Source of the DNA: Paracoccaceae bacterium
GTDB taxonomy: Bacteria > Pseudomonadota > Alphaproteobacteria > Rhodobacterales > Rhodobacteraceae
Assembly (NCBI GenBank): GCA_003447515.1
Contig: DLZA01000411.1
Coordinates: forward strand, 1 to 6,277
Direction of reading: 5' to 3'
Length of the DNA: 6,277 bases
A model generated the notes under the pieces. It had not been told where the DNA came from and did no database searches. It saw only the letters and a list, made by a program, of their open reading frames with translations. This document shows positions 6,108 to 6,277 of the stretch, in pieces; the first letter of the stretch is position 1, and each line of letters starts with the position of its first letter. The position numbers were made by a program, and so were the translations under genes.

Positions 6108-6126
6108 TTTTGTATTGTTTTGTATT
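6108..6126 (+). repeat. direct repeat TTTTGTATT, two copies with 10-base period
   Basis: Copies lie at 6108-6116 and 6118-6126, one helical turn apart, and abut a -10-like TATAAG (6126-6131). The spacing would place two protein contacts on the same DNA face. The motif is low-complexity and AT-rich, so chance similarity is quite possible. Confidence 0.3.
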
Positions 6127-6177
6127 ATAAGATTTCTTGCACAAGTATTAAAAAACTTAATTTGATTGGAGAAACTT

Positions 6178-6204
6178 ATGGTCCAGGGCTGTGGTCGAAG
6201 ATAG
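6178..6204 (+). CDS. possible 8-codon leader ORF or frameshifted start of a downstream gene
   Basis: ATG at 6178 has a good Shine-Dalgarno sequence (GGAGA, five bases away) but reads only MVQGCGRR before TAG at 6202. The frame one base to the right is open from 6161 to the window end, giving SRAVVEDSRLYSLDLY and onward from 6182. Skipping one base after the ATG would join the two. Either this is a leader peptide, a gene with a frameshift or sequence error, or a fortuitous ATG. The translated residues match no family I recognise. Confidence 0.2.
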   Translation: MVQGCGRR

Positions 6205-6277
6205 CCGCTTGTATTCATTAGACCTTTATACATACCGTAACATTTTGAGGTATTGTTCGCTTGCAGGGGTTTACTTT

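Larger units (their letters stand above)
6066..6277. other. AT-rich region after mltG, function unresolved
   Basis: There is no good hairpin terminator for mltG. From left to right the stretch holds the inverted repeat TGTAA-AA-TTACA (6081-6092), the 10-base-period direct repeat at 6108-6126 next to a -10-like TATAAG (6126-6131), ATTAA-N5-TTAAT (6147-6161), and GGAGA (6168-6172) five bases before an ATG (6178). This layout resembles the promoter and leader of a gene beginning near the window edge. Confidence 0.4.

Noticed and set aside
6148..6160. TTAA-N5-TTAA as a CtrA-binding site
   Set aside because: The CtrA consensus requires TTAA-N7-TTAA; the spacing here is five and the region is AT-rich, so half-sites arise easily.
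6099..6218. Minus-strand 39-codon open frame in the tail with an AAGG four bases before its ATG
   Set aside because: The translation is rich in Asn, Ile and Lys as expected of random AT-rich DNA, and it resembles no family I know.
1..6277. CRISPR arrays, tRNA or rRNA genes, insertion sequences and riboswitches
   Set aside because: I found no regularly spaced identical repeats, no cloverleaf-like segment with a TTC-type arm, no transposase and no conserved riboswitch core by eye.

Overview
The window reads as chromosomal DNA of an alphaproteobacterium, most likely a Rhodobacterales (Roseobacter-type) member with fairly AT-rich intergenic DNA. This rests on the FdsB-type formate dehydrogenase subunit, the FabF and MltG sequence types, and the acpP-fabF-mltG gene order. 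The lineage is an inference from recalled family features; no database was searched.

Layout: (1) 1-1161, + strand, the C-terminal 386 residues of the NADH/FMN/4Fe-4S subunit of a soluble NAD-dependent formate dehydrogenase (fdsB), whose start lies upstream of the window. (2) 1162-1504, a 343-base stretch without a recognisable gene. It holds a 14-base palindrome, a degenerate pair of about 36-base repeats and, at its right end, a strong minus-strand terminator. (3) 1505-2941, - strand, a complete NAD(P)-dependent aldehyde dehydrogenase of the succinate-semialdehyde dehydrogenase-like group. (4) 2942-3204, a divergent intergenic region serving the aldehyde dehydrogenase leftward and acpP rightward. 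(5) 3205-3438, acpP (acyl carrier protein), followed by a clear Rho-independent terminator at 3467-3498. (6) 3584-4855, fabF, and 4893-6065, mltG, spaced as an operon (37-base gap). (7) 6066-6277, an AT-rich tail after mltG with short repeats and a possible beginning of another gene that runs off the window.

Functionally, the right half is envelope supply. AcpP carries the growing acyl chain, FabF elongates it by condensation with malonyl-ACP, and MltG cuts nascent peptidoglycan strands at the inner membrane. The left half is C1 and aldehyde oxidation: FdsB passes electrons from formate oxidation to NAD+, and the aldehyde dehydrogenase makes NAD(P)H from an aldehyde not fixed by the sequence. 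The two halves are separate transcription units.

The main oddity is that fdsB is not followed by the catalytic subunit gene fdsA, which normally comes next in fdsGBACD operons. No clearly novel system is visible; the remaining observations are modest regulatory or synteny points.
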